Of a stretch of DNA of 64,000 nt, positions 8,116 through 16,648 are shown in pieces. The translations under genes were made by a program, and so were the position numbers. The notes beneath the pieces were generated by a model. The model had not been told where the DNA came from, searched no databases, and saw only the letters and a program-made list of their open reading frames with translations. The stretch is from positions 60,088 to 124,087 of the forward strand of contig DATMXP010000037.1 in assembly GCA_035561515.1 (NCBI GenBank). The letters run 5' to 3'. The DNA comes from Terriglobales bacterium. Its GTDB lineage: Bacteria; Acidobacteriota; Terriglobia; Terriglobales; Acidobacteriaceae. Each line of letters begins with the position of its first letter. Position 1 is the stretch's first letter.

Positions 8116-10113
8116 TTATTGCAGGTTCATTAAGACTACGTCCGACTGGGATTGCAGGCGCTCCACGACGATCTGCGTGCCGTCTGCCGAGACGTCGAAG
8201 TCATGGATATCGAACTTCGGATCGAAGTTGGTCAATTGCCGCTCAGTTCCTTTTTCGAGATCGAGCAACCAGAGGCTCTTATGCGAGATGTCGCCGCGGA
8301 GGAAGAGGAGCTTTCGTCCGCGCGGCAGGAACACGAGTCTTCGAGCGCCGCGAGTGAGTTTCAGCGTGGGAGAAGCCATTGCAGAACCGCTCGAGGAAAT
8401 GGCTTTGACTTCGAACGTAGTGCCGATATCGGGCCCGGAGTATAGAAGATAGCTCCCATCGGGTGACCATACGGGATCGAGCGAATACTCACGAACCAGG
8501 ACTTGAGGCGAGCTTCCGTCGATGGGAATCCGGAATATGTGCGGTGTGCCCTGATCGTTGACGGCGGAGACGATCGACTGTCCATCGGGGGCCCAGGCCA
8601 ACTCACCCTGGAGATTGAGTGAAGAGGTTACGACGCGAGCGTTGGTGCCGTCGTTTTGGATGACCTGCAATGACGGTTGCCCTTTTTGCATGATCGAAAA
8701 CGCGATCCACTGTCCATCACGCGACAGCGCGGGGCCTCCGATGATTTCTCCCTGTCCGCTCCAGATCTCCGCAGCATTGTTGTTCGCAAGTTTCCAGATG
8801 CTGGTGCGGTCGGCATTGCTTGAGACATACAGGAGAAATCCGGCGCCGAGACGGGGGGAGAATCCGGAAGTCGTTGTGAGGGATATCGGAGAAGCGGCAG
8901 CGTTTGGTGTCGAGGATTCATCAAGCTGCAGGCGCCAGAGGCTTCGTTTGGGATTGGCGATGGTAGCGACGAGTCGCCGGCCATCGGCACTGGCCGACAG
9001 CGAAGTGTACCGTTCGGGACCGAAGGTCAGGCGGTGGGGATTGCCGCGATTGAGGTCGAGTGCGTAGATCCAAGGTCCAGAAGCATCGGGATTGGTGGCG
9101 AGATAAGCAAGGGTCTTTCGCCCGAGCAGCACCGGGAAGGTGATCGCCGCATTCTGCGAAGTGATGCGTTCTGGAGTCCCGCCATTGGAATGAATCCGCC
9201 AGATATCCAGCTTGTCGGGGAGCGCACCGTGAACGAAGTAGACGAACTTGTTGTCCGGCGAGAAGAAGGGGAAGTGCGAGTGTAAGCCCTGGGGCGCGGT
9301 GAAGATCGGTTTATCGGCGGTGTGACGAGCGCCCTCGGAGACGAACGTCGGGTCGCCGGGACCGGGGGTGTGATAGACAAGGAGCGAGCCGTCGCCGGAC
9401 CAGTCAAATTCGGCGGCACCTTCAAGATAGGGCCGGGGCTCTCCGCCGAGAGTGGGAACGGCCCAGATACTGATGTCGCTGGAACTGTCGGACTTACGGG
9501 ACCAGAAGGTGACGAGGGAGCTGTCGGGGGAAAATCCCAAAGTGCGAATCGATGGGTTGACCAGTTCGGGTACGCGGCCGCGAGTGAGATTGTGGAACTG
9601 GCCGGAACCAAGCTGCGTGACCCAGACGTCCATTTGGCCGTCACGGTCGGAGAGAAAGGCGACAAACTGTCCGTCGCGCGAGATGGCGGCGGCCTGGGCG
9701 ACACCGTCGAAATCGGTAAGGACCTGAAAACGGGCGTTGGCGATGGGGTTGCGCCAGAAGACCTCACGTTCCTGGAACCAGACAGCAAGGCCAGCTACGA
9801 CAACCAACAGAGCTACGGCGAGAATCGGCCGGAGTGGTTTGGCTTTGGGCGGCGCGGCCAGAATGGGATCTCCGGATTCGGGGAGCGAGACGCGGAGTTT
9901 ACGACTTTGCCACCAGGAGTCGAGTTCGGAGCGGAAGGCGAAGACCGAGCCCATGCGATCGTGCTGATGGCGGTGAACGGGCATGCCTTCGCGCTTCTCC
10001 CAACGCTGGACGGTGGTGACGTCACGGTTGAGGTAAGCGGCGATTTCTTTCCAGGACTCCAGACGGTCTGACTTGCTGTCCGGCTGGGGCGCGCGTACGG
10101 ACGCTTCGGCCAA
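8116..10113 (-). CDS. Membrane one-component regulator: HTH + TM + TolB-like propeller
   Basis: A 665-aa protein. Residues about 18-72 form a MerR/excisionase-like helix-turn-helix (SWKEIAAYLNRDVTTVQRWEKR, then WW). A single transmembrane segment follows at about 92-112. The rest (about 125-665) is a run of PD40/WD40-like blades (repeated SxDGxxxAFxS and WSPDGxxLLYS patterns), predicting a TolB-like beta-propeller outside the membrane. The layout implies a cytoplasmic DNA-binding head controlled by a periplasmic sensor, like ToxR/CadC. It is abundant in acidobacteria but little studied. The ligand and target genes cannot be read from the sequence. Confidence 0.82.
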   Translation of the reverse strand: MAEASVRAPQPDSKSDRLESWKEIAAYLNRDVTTVQRWEKREGMPVHRHQHDRMGSVFAFRSELDSWWQSRKLRVSLPESGDPILAAPPKAKPLRPILAVALLVVVAGLAVWFQEREVFWRNPIANARFQVLTDFDGVAQAAAISRDGQFVAFLSDRDGQMDVWVTQLGSGQFHNLTRGRVPELVNPSIRTLGFSPDSSLVTFWSRKSDSSSDISIWAVPTLGGEPRPYLEGAAEFDWSGDGSLLVYHTPGPGDPTFVSEGARHTADKPIFTAPQGLHSHFPFFSPDNKFVYFVHGALPDKLDIWRIHSNGGTPERITSQNAAITFPVLLGRKTLAYLATNPDASGPWIYALDLNRGNPHRLTFGPERYTSLSASADGRRLVATIANPKRSLWRLQLDESSTPNAAASPISLTTTSGFSPRLGAGFLLYVSSNADRTSIWKLANNNAAEIWSGQGEIIGGPALSRDGQWIAFSIMQKGQPSLQVIQNDGTNARVVTSSLNLQGELAWAPDGQSIVSAVNDQGTPHIFRIPIDGSSPQVLVREYSLDPVWSPDGSYLLYSGPDIGTTFEVKAISSSGSAMASPTLKLTRGARRLVFLPRGRKLLFLRGDISHKSLWLLDLEKGTERQLTNFDPKFDIHDFDVSADGTQIVVERLQSQSDVVLMNLQ

Positions 10114-10293
10114 CTGTCCTCCTCAAAGTCCCCCACGAACCGAGGAGGAGAGATTGTACGTCGGAGAGAGGGTGCTGCGAAACACGGTATTTCGCGGCAA
10201 GGGGGTAAATCCGTGCTTTGCGGCTTGAAGGGCACGGCGGAAGAGGGGCATTGTCAGCCATGCGTCTGTGGGGCGCGATACAAGGAGATGGCA

Positions 10294-10830
10294 ATGCGAA
10301 GAAAAATGTTCTGGTTGATGCTGCTGGCTGGTGCGGTTGCGCTGGCAGGAATTTATGGTGTCCAGACGGTGCGGGCGAATGACGCGAGCGGAGGGTTCAA
10401 GGGATCGACCCTATTTACAGCAACTTGGGATGAATTTGACGTCTTCAACAAGCAACTGGTGCCGGCGTCGGACACCGACGGCGCAGCAAGCGTCTGGTTA
10501 TCGCAACAGAAAACTAAGGGCAAGTCGGACGTATATGTCCAAACTAACTCGTGGCCGGCGGGGGCGAGCACGGGGTGGCATACCCACCCGGGGCACAGCT
10601 TGATCTATGTCACGTCGGGGACCCTGACGGTGTACGACTCGCTGAACTGCGAGCAGCACGTCTATACGGCCGGGCAGACGTTCGTGGACCATGGTGGCGA
10701 CCATGTTCACGTGATCCGAAACGAGAGCGGCACGGAGGCGGCGACGGGATACGCAATCCAGATTATTCCGCATGGCGCGCAGCGCAGAATTAACGCCGAC
10801 CCTCCGGAGGCGTGCAGCACGATCCAGTAG
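10294..10830 (+). CDS. Exported cupin-domain protein
   Basis: A 178-aa protein with a signal peptide (about residues 1-28, ending near VRAND). The start at 10294 is preferred because AAGGAG (10282-10287) sits 6 nt upstream; the ATG at 10288 touches the Shine-Dalgarno. A single cupin barrel shows metal-ligand motifs WHTHPGH (motif 1) and GGDHVHVIRN (motif 2), so it probably binds a divalent metal in the periplasm. The usual Glu of motif 1 is not obvious. The gene is divergent from the HTH-TolB regulator. The substrate is unknown. Confidence 0.8.
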   Translation: MRRKMFWLMLLAGAVALAGIYGVQTVRANDASGGFKGSTLFTATWDEFDVFNKQLVPASDTDGAASVWLSQQKTKGKSDVYVQTNSWPAGASTGWHTHPGHSLIYVTSGTLTVYDSLNCEQHVYTAGQTFVDHGGDHVHVIRNESGTEAATGYAIQIIPHGAQRRINADPPEACSTIQ

Positions 10831-10850
10831 CAGAACCGCCCAAAGAAGAA

Positions 10851-10874
10851 GGCCGCGATTGCTCGCGGCCTTTT
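10851..10874. terminator. Terminator between convergent genes
   Basis: ggccgcga / tcgcggcc stem (10851-10858, 10863-10870) with a 4-nt loop and tttt after it. On the opposite strand it is preceded by a purine run, so it may serve both the cupin gene and the convergent radical SAM gene ending at 10896. Confidence 0.75.
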
Positions 10875-10895
10875 GGAGTTTGGTGGAACGATTTG

Positions 10896-13073
10896 TTAGT
10901 CGCCCGGGACGCCGGCTACTTCGTCTTCGTGCACGGTAGTGGGCTTGTGGCCGTTGCCATTCCCGTTACCGTTGCCGTTGGACGGTGCGCCGAGTGAAGT
11001 CAGCGGAATGAAGCCTTCGGGCTGCTTTTCGCCGAGGACAACTTCCTTATAGAGCTTCATCATCTCGCGGTTGCGTGCCTCTTCCTTCGGATCGATAACC
11101 TTGAGCTGAGCGGCATCACGCTTGCGGAGTTTTTCCTCGCGAGCGTTCTTGGCGATGCCGAGGTTATCGAGATCGGTCTGCTCGGTTTCGGTGACGAGTT
11201 CGTCCTTGAGTTCGAGCAGTTCGAGATGGCGTTCGTTGCCGCCCGCCATGGCGACGCGCTTGCCGCCGGCGAAGATTTCGTGGCGTCCGTGCTCTTCGTA
11301 CCACTTGGTGAGCGTGGCCGTCATGTGCATCTTCTCGACGATGTTGCGCCAGCCGATACCGGTGTTGTAGGCGCAGAAGCTGATTTCACCTTCGACGGTC
11401 GCGTACGGAATGATGCACTGCTCGGTACGGCGGAAGTCGTAGTTGAACAGATCCTGGAACCACATGCCGGCGATCATGAGGACGTTCCAGCGGTCCTTGC
11501 GGCGCTTCTCGATGTCTTCGAGGGTACGGTCGCCGCTGACCTTGCCGTAGGCGCCGGACTGAGCCTTCTTGGTGACGCCGAAGGTTTTGTCCATCTTCTT
11601 AAGGAATTCGAAGATGGTGAAGTGACGCGGCGTCTCGAAGGCGTTGTAGTTGCGCATGAGTGACAGCGCCATGCCGAGCGCCGACCAGTTCTTGGTCCAG
11701 CCTGCGTCGTTGATGAAAGCGGTGTCCTTGGCGAGCTGAACGGCGTCGAGGAACGCGGTGATGGCTTTGGCTTCCTTGGTTTCCTTGTCGACCATGACGG
11801 CCATACCGGTGCCGCAGTTCGGGTGGCATCCGCAGGAGAGCTGGCCCCAATCCTTCTGCGGTCCGTGAACGACGTCGGACCAATCGGAGAAGGTGGACAT
11901 GAACGAGATGGGGAACCAGTCACGGGCGGGCTCGCCGATGCCGACCTGGTTCTTCACGTCGTGCGCCAGGTGCGACAGGGTGTAGCGCTGCGCTGCGCGA
12001 CGCTCGTCGGTGACTTCCTCGTCACGGCCGGTGAACGAAACCGGCTGGAAGGAGAGGAAGGGAATAACCTTCGGGTTGTCGAGCGCGAACTTGACGATCT
12101 TGCCGACCTGCTCGTTGTTGATGCCGTTGACGATGGTGATGACGGGGATGATGTCCACGCCAGCCTTGTAAAGGTTCTCGATGGCGCGGAGCTTTACGTC
12201 GAACAGGTTGCCGACCTTACGGTGCGCGTTGGCGGCGTTGCCGATACCGTCGAACTGAAGATAGACGTAACGGAGTCCGGCTTCGGCGGCCTGCTGGGCG
12301 AACTCGACGCTCTTTGCGAACTCGATGCCGTTGGTCGCGGCCTGGACGGAGGTGTATCCGACCTTGCGGGCGTAACGGACGGCGTCGAGGAAGTAAGGCG
12401 AGAGCGTGGGCTCACCACCGGAGAACTGCACCGACATCTGGCGCTTCGGCTTAATGGTGATGGCGTTGTCGAGAAGCTGCTTGATTTCGGACCAGGAGAG
12501 TTCGTGAACGAAGCCGACCTGGTTGGCGTCCATGAAGCAGGGGTCGCACATCATGTTGCAGCGGTTGGTGAGGTCGATCGTAAGGACCGAACCGCGACCG
12601 TGCTTCACGGTGCTGGTGCCGTGGTTGTGGAGCTTCTCGTCGTTGTGGGCGCGGATGTCGCGTCCGGGGAAGACCTCTTCAAGGTGCTTGGTGAAGGCGG
12701 GGTCGATGGACATGATGTCCTCGAACTGTCCGTGCTCGGGGCACTCCTTCACCATCATGATCTTGCCGTCGCGCTCGATGATGGTGGCCTTGATTTCGCC
12801 GACCTTCTCGTTGCGGAGGACTTCCTGAGGGATCTTGCCGTCGAGAATCTGCTTGCGGACTGCGGGCACGCACTTGGGGCAGAGAGAGTCGGTGGTGCGC
12901 GGCCAGCCTAGCGGCGGCTTGGTCTTCTCATACGACTTGAGCAGCGGCTTGTCGGACCATGCTGGTGTGAAGGAGGGATTGGTTTTGCGGCGAGTGATGG
13001 CCGCGTATCCTACCCAACCTACCTTGGCAACCTGGGTCAGCGCCCACTCTACGTATTTAACCGGTTTGTGCAT
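10896..13073 (-). CDS. Radical SAM enzyme of the Tes/Mss (membrane-spanning lipid synthase) type
   Basis: A 725-aa protein. The radical SAM [4Fe-4S] site is C172-N-M-M-C176-D-P-C179. Upstream are paired Cys motifs, CPKC (65-68) and CPEHG (C111, H114), as in the MJ0619/Tes tetraether synthase group. Downstream lie the SAM-binding SGGEPTLSP and further Cys motifs (SCGCHPNCG). The middle GCPxDCGLC cluster of archaeal Tes is not seen. The C-terminal tail is charged and ends in a Gly-Asn repeat before NGH. Known relatives join lipid tails through C-C bonds; acidobacteria make iso-diabolic acid and branched GDGTs, so a role in those lipids is plausible but inferred. It is a single gene, ends at a shared terminator, and is read away from the DciA-like gene. 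Confidence 0.78.
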   Translation of the reverse strand: MHKPVKYVEWALTQVAKVGWVGYAAITRRKTNPSFTPAWSDKPLLKSYEKTKPPLGWPRTTDSLCPKCVPAVRKQILDGKIPQEVLRNEKVGEIKATIIERDGKIMMVKECPEHGQFEDIMSIDPAFTKHLEEVFPGRDIRAHNDEKLHNHGTSTVKHGRGSVLTIDLTNRCNMMCDPCFMDANQVGFVHELSWSEIKQLLDNAITIKPKRQMSVQFSGGEPTLSPYFLDAVRYARKVGYTSVQAATNGIEFAKSVEFAQQAAEAGLRYVYLQFDGIGNAANAHRKVGNLFDVKLRAIENLYKAGVDIIPVITIVNGINNEQVGKIVKFALDNPKVIPFLSFQPVSFTGRDEEVTDERRAAQRYTLSHLAHDVKNQVGIGEPARDWFPISFMSTFSDWSDVVHGPQKDWGQLSCGCHPNCGTGMAVMVDKETKEAKAITAFLDAVQLAKDTAFINDAGWTKNWSALGMALSLMRNYNAFETPRHFTIFEFLKKMDKTFGVTKKAQSGAYGKVSGDRTLEDIEKRRKDRWNVLMIAGMWFQDLFNYDFRRTEQCIIPYATVEGEISFCAYNTGIGWRNIVEKMHMTATLTKWYEEHGRHEIFAGGKRVAMAGGNERHLELLELKDELVTETEQTDLDNLGIAKNAREEKLRKRDAAQLKVIDPKEEARNREMMKLYKEVVLGEKQPEGFIPLTSLGAPSNGNGNGNGNGHKPTTVHEDEVAGVPGD

Positions 13074-13397
13074 TCGTCAGATTCTCCCAATAAAGCTGCA
13101 AAACTTGTGGCGTGCCCGCGAAGAGGCACGGATAAGTAGCTGTACTTCCTAGAACTTAGTTCCCCACATTTCACATGCTACGGTGATGTCCGTCTCACCC
13201 CAACTGTGATTTTGTAAAACGGCGGAATTGGCGGTTCAGTGGTAAGGCTGTGCATTGAACGGTACAGGCTAAATGCTTGAAAATCAAGAGAAAGAGGCAT
13301 TTTGCGGGTGGCGCCGGAGGGTGTGGAATTCCGAGGGCGAAGGGAGAAGAGCGGCTGTTAGAATCTGGGTTTGTCATTCATCCAAGGGCCCAGAAAG
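13074..13397. other. Divergent intergenic region, no gene seen
   Basis: 324 bp between the divergent radical SAM and DUF721 genes, presumably holding both promoters. I see no convincing -35/-10 pair, no riboswitch and no strong hairpin. Short frames inside (for example 13195-13377 on the minus strand) look random. Confidence 0.5.
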
Positions 13398-13703
13398 ATG
13401 GAACACAGCCGTTCGAACCTGCAGAAGATATTTGGGGATGCGTTGAAGAATGCCCCCGCTGACCAGGCTCCCATGCTGGCATGGCCGATGGTGTGCGGCG
13501 CCAGCGTAGCCAAAAAGACGCGAGCACTGGACTTCGCACGAGGCGTGTTGCGAGTGCAGGTGCCAGATAAGGCGTGGAGGACGGAGTTGGAAGCCTTGTC
13601 GGGAGACTACGTGCGTGCGATCAACGATATGGTGGTGAAAAAGGTGTCGAAGATCGAGTTCGTGGTGCCGGTGGTCAGGAAGAGCGAGTTGGGAATAGCT
13701 TAG
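13398..13703 (+). CDS. DUF721 / DciA-like protein
   Basis: A 101-aa protein with the DUF721 pattern: a conserved Trp-Pro (AWPMVCG), then a LRVQVPDKAWRTEL stretch. DUF721 includes DciA, the ancestral loader of the replicative helicase DnaB in bacteria lacking DnaC or DnaI. The helicase-loading role is inferred from family membership. The ATG at 13398 is chosen; an upstream TTG at 13371 is possible. It stands 15 bp before gatC, so they are probably cotranscribed. Confidence 0.75.
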   Translation: MEHSRSNLQKIFGDALKNAPADQAPMLAWPMVCGASVAKKTRALDFARGVLRVQVPDKAWRTELEALSGDYVRAINDMVVKKVSKIEFVVPVVRKSELGIA

Positions 13704-13718
13704 GAGAACGGTGTCCAA

Positions 13719-14012
13719 ATGAAGGTCACAGAAAAAGACGTGGCGTATGTGGCGGAACTGGCGAACCTGGAACTGACGCCGGAAGAGCAACAGCGCATGT
13801 TGCGGGACATGAACGCCATCCTGGGGCATATCGATAAGCTGAATGAGTTGGATACGTCGGGCGTGGAGCCGATGGCGCAGGTTCATACGGACTCGCATGA
13901 AGCAATGCGCGATGACGTGGTGCGGCCGTCGTTGGACCGGGATGTGGTAATGAAGGGTGCGCCGAAAACGGATGGAAGCTTCTTTAAGGTGCCGAAGGTC
14001 ATAGAAAAGTAG
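13719..14012 (+). CDS. gatC: Aspartyl/glutamyl-tRNA amidotransferase subunit C
   Basis: A 97-aa GatC, of typical length. It stabilises the GatCAB complex, which converts mischarged Glu-tRNA(Gln) or Asp-tRNA(Asn) to the correct amide form in the cytoplasm. Diagnostic features are the start VTEKDVAYVAELANLEL, the EQQRMLRDMNAILGHID helix and the DVVRPSL segment. gatA follows 46 bp downstream; gatB is not in the window, as often seen outside Firmicutes. The gap to gatA has a ttagtcattagcagttagt motif (14014-14032). Confidence 0.95.
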   Translation: MKVTEKDVAYVAELANLELTPEEQQRMLRDMNAILGHIDKLNELDTSGVEPMAQVHTDSHEAMRDDVVRPSLDRDVVMKGAPKTDGSFFKVPKVIEK

Positions 14013-14058
14013 TTAGTCATTAGCAGTTAGTACTTGGTCGCAGAGCTCAATTCATTCC

Positions 14059-15504
14059 ATGGATTTGAACGTTCTCACTGTCGAAGCTGTCCGTACCGCC
14101 GTTGTAGAGCGGGTGCTGAATCCTGTCGCACTGGTTGAAGAGCACTACAAGAAGATCGAAGCAGAAGACGCGAACATCGGCGCGTTTCTAACGCTGACCA
14201 AAGAGCGCGCGCTGGCGAAGGCGCATGAGGTACAGAAGGCGGCAGATAAGGGTGAAGCGCTTGGGCCGCTGGCGGGGGTGCCCATCGCGGTGAAGGACGC
14301 GATGGTGATGAAGGGAGTGAGGTCGACCGCCGGGTCGAAGATCCTCGACAACTTCGTATCCCCGTATGACTGCACAGCTGTGAAGCGGTTGGAAGATGCC
14401 GGCGCGATTGTGCTTGGTAAGACGAACTGCGATGAGTTCGCGATGGGTTCGTCGAATGAGAACTCGGGATACTGGCCGGTAAAGAATCCGCGAGACACTT
14501 CGCGAGTGCCGGGCGGGTCGTCGGGCGGGTCGGCTGCAGCGGTGGCTGCGGATTTTGCGGTTGCGGCGCTCGGTTCCGATACCGGTGGTTCCATCCGCCA
14601 GCCCGCGGCGTATTGCGGAGTGGTGGGATTGCTTCCGACGTACGGGCGCGTATCGCGCTACGGGCTGATTGCGTTTGCGTCGTCGCTGGACCACATCGGT
14701 CCGATCACAAAGACCGTGAAAGACGCTGCCATCCTTCTCCACCACATAGCCGGACGCGACGAGATGGATTCGACATCAGCGGCGGTTCCGGTGCCAAACT
14801 ACGAAGAAGAGATCGGCAAATCGGTGCGCGGGTTGAGAGTTGGCATTCCGAAAGAATACTTCGGAGAAGGGCTCGATCCGGAGGTGCGCGCGGCGGTTGA
14901 GGCAGCGATCCAGAGGCTCGCGAAGGATTGCGAATGCGAGATCGTGGAGATTTCGCTCCCACATACGGAGTATGCGATCCCTTGCTACTACATCATTGCC
15001 CCGGCAGAGGCATCGGCGAACCTGGCGCGGTTCGATGGCGTGCGCTACGGCTATCGCGCTTCCAATGTGAAAACCCTGTCGGAGATGTACCGGCGTACAC
15101 GTGACGAGGGATTCGGCGCGGAGGTGAAGCGTCGCATCATGCTCGGCACGTACGCGCTGAGCGCGGGATACTACGACGCCTATTATCGAAAGGCGCAGCA
15201 GGTGCGCACGTTGCTAACACGCGATTTCGAACAGGCGTTTGGGAAAGTGGACGCCATCGTTTGTCCTACCACGCCGACGACGGCGTTCAAACTGGGCGAG
15301 AAGACCGACGATCCCGTGGGGATGTACCTGAACGACATCTACACGGTTACGGCGGACCTGGTTGGCGTGCCGGGGATCTCGGTGCCGTGCGGGAATTCGA
15401 AGGAAGGTCTGCCGATTGGGTTGCAGATCCTGGGCAAGCACTTCGATGAATCGACAGTGCTACGACTTGCGCACGCTTACGAGCACTCACGCGCGGCAGT
15501 CTAG
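14059..15504 (+). CDS. gatA: Aspartyl/glutamyl-tRNA amidotransferase subunit A
   Basis: A 481-aa amidase-signature protein of normal GatA length. It hydrolyses glutamine and channels ammonia to GatB for transamidation. The catalytic triad is visible: K79 (AVKDAM), cis-Ser S154 (PGGSSGGS) and nucleophile S178 (GSDTGGSIR). Tail motifs ([10 protein letters not shown]) are also typical. It follows gatC on the same strand and is followed after 17 bp by an SRPBCC-like gene. Confidence 0.97.
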   Translation: MDLNVLTVEAVRTAVVERVLNPVALVEEHYKKIEAEDANIGAFLTLTKERALAKAHEVQKAADKGEALGPLAGVPIAVKDAMVMKGVRSTAGSKILDNFVSPYDCTAVKRLEDAGAIVLGKTNCDEFAMGSSNENSGYWPVKNPRDTSRVPGGSSGGSAAAVAADFAVAALGSDTGGSIRQPAAYCGVVGLLPTYGRVSRYGLIAFASSLDHIGPITKTVKDAAILLHHIAGRDEMDSTSAAVPVPNYEEEIGKSVRGLRVGIPKEYFGEGLDPEVRAAVEAAIQRLAKDCECEIVEISLPHTEYAIPCYYIIAPAEASANLARFDGVRYGYRASNVKTLSEMYRRTRDEGFGAEVKRRIMLGTYALSAGYYDAYYRKAQQVRTLLTRDFEQAFGKVDAIVCPTTPTTAFKLGEKTDDPVGMYLNDIYTVTADLVGVPGISVPCGNSKEGLPIGLQILGKHFDESTVLRLAHAYEHSRAAV

Positions 15505-15521
15505 TTGCAGGTACATCCAGC

Positions 15522-16016
15522 ATGAAGGTGGTGAACGTACACGAGCGGTTCATTCCGCACTCGGCGTACGACGTTGGGCAACTGCTGCGCACGCTGGCGA
15601 GCGACGACGATCGTATCTGGCCGAACGGCGACTGGCCGGCTATGCAGTTCGATCGTCCATTGCAGGTTGGCGCCACCGGCGGACACGGGCCCATCGGGTA
15701 CTTCGTTGAGGAATATGTACCGGGGGACCGCATCGTATTTCACTTCCTGCGGCCTAAAGGATTCAACGGCACACACGGCTTTTATGTGATCCCGAAGGAT
15801 GAGGGATGCATACTTCGACACGAGATGCGAATGCGTGCCAGCTTCACCTCGACCTTCCAATGGATCTTCGTTTTTCGGCCGCTGCACGATGCGCTGCTGG
15901 AGGATGCACTGTACAAGGCGGCGGGGAACTTCGGGAATCCGGGGTCAGCGCCGAGATGGTCCTGGTTTGTGAAGTTCCTGCGTAATCGGCTGCGCAAGAA
16001 GCGACAGCGCTCGTAA
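15522..16016 (+). CDS. SRPBCC-like hypothetical protein
   Basis: A 164-aa protein. It begins with a short segment (VVNVHERFIPHSAYDVGQLL) followed by an alternating strand pattern and a GYFVEEYVPGDRIVFHFL stretch typical of START/SRPBCC helix-grip folds, which bind hydrophobic ligands. The C-terminus is basic (about residues 150-164). It sits 17 bp after gatA and may ride on its transcript. No function is assigned. Confidence 0.68.
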   Translation: MKVVNVHERFIPHSAYDVGQLLRTLASDDDRIWPNGDWPAMQFDRPLQVGATGGHGPIGYFVEEYVPGDRIVFHFLRPKGFNGTHGFYVIPKDEGCILRHEMRMRASFTSTFQWIFVFRPLHDALLEDALYKAAGNFGNPGSAPRWSWFVKFLRNRLRKKRQRS

Positions 16017-16173
16017 AGGGTCAGAGTTCCTCAAGGCGAGTAGTTTTTACCTAATCACTTGAATCCTTCTTACAGGTAAGTGGCTGAAACCGTGGGTACA
16101 ATGCACGGCAGGAATCGTGCTGCACGGTATAGACAGGTATAGAGTTCCAGGTACCGCGCAATCAGGAGGTAAC

Positions 16174-16596
16174 GTGAAACGAGTTTTCATTATTGCCGTG
16201 CTGGCGATATTCGCATTGAGCATGACCGCGTTCGCACAGGGTAAGGGCAAAGGAAACAGCAAGGGTCAAGGCCAGGGAAATCCGCACGCCCAGGCAGCAC
16301 AAGGCCATGGAAACCAAGGCAAGGGTGCCGCAAAGTCGCATCGTGATGACGATGGATGGGAAGTGCGCAACGGCTTCCAGTACCGGAGCTATGAAGGCGA
16401 TAGCCGTCCGCCCGGATGGAACAAAGGTAAGAAGGTAGGCTGGGGCAACTGCGACGTACCGCCGGGTCAGGCGAAGAAGGGCGGCTGCTACAGCTACCTG
16501 CACCAGGGACGCCGATACTACTGGTATCGCGACGATATAGGACGGATTATTGTTCGCCGTCCGGTGATCAGGGCCGGAGTTGAGATCGGGTTATAG
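16174..16596 (+). CDS. Exported Gly/Lys/Gln-rich small protein
   Basis: A 140-aa protein with GTG start and perfect Shine-Dalgarno AGGAGGT (16164-16170). The signal peptide ends near TAFAQG (residues about 17-22). Residues about 22-52 are low-complexity, rich in Gly, Lys, Gln and His. The C-terminal half has a conserved-looking domain with two Cys (WGNCDVPPGQAKKGGC) and YYWYRDD, which may form a disulfide in the periplasm. Function unknown; the composition suggests a surface or stress protein. Confidence 0.72.
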   Translation: MKRVFIIAVLAIFALSMTAFAQGKGKGNSKGQGQGNPHAQAAQGHGNQGKGAAKSHRDDDGWEVRNGFQYRSYEGDSRPPGWNKGKKVGWGNCDVPPGQAKKGGCYSYLHQGRRYYWYRDDIGRIIVRRPVIRAGVEIGL

Positions 16597-16615
16597 ATTG
16601 TAGGGTCTCGAGGAG

Positions 16616-16648
16616 TGGCTAGCGGAAGGGTACCCGCTAGCCATTTTT
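16616..16648. terminator. Terminator between convergent genes
   Basis: Stem tggctagcgg / ccgctagcca (16616-16625 and 16633-16642) with a short loop and tttttcattt after it. It follows the plus-strand gene by 19 bp and meets the stop of the phosphoesterase at 16648. Confidence 0.78.

Noticed and set aside
11823..12911. Long plus-strand open frame opposite the radical SAM gene
   Set aside because: Its reading frame is the shadow of a GC-rich gene; the product lacks family motifs and is dominated by Val/Asp/Gly repeats, and the radical SAM motifs are on the other strand.
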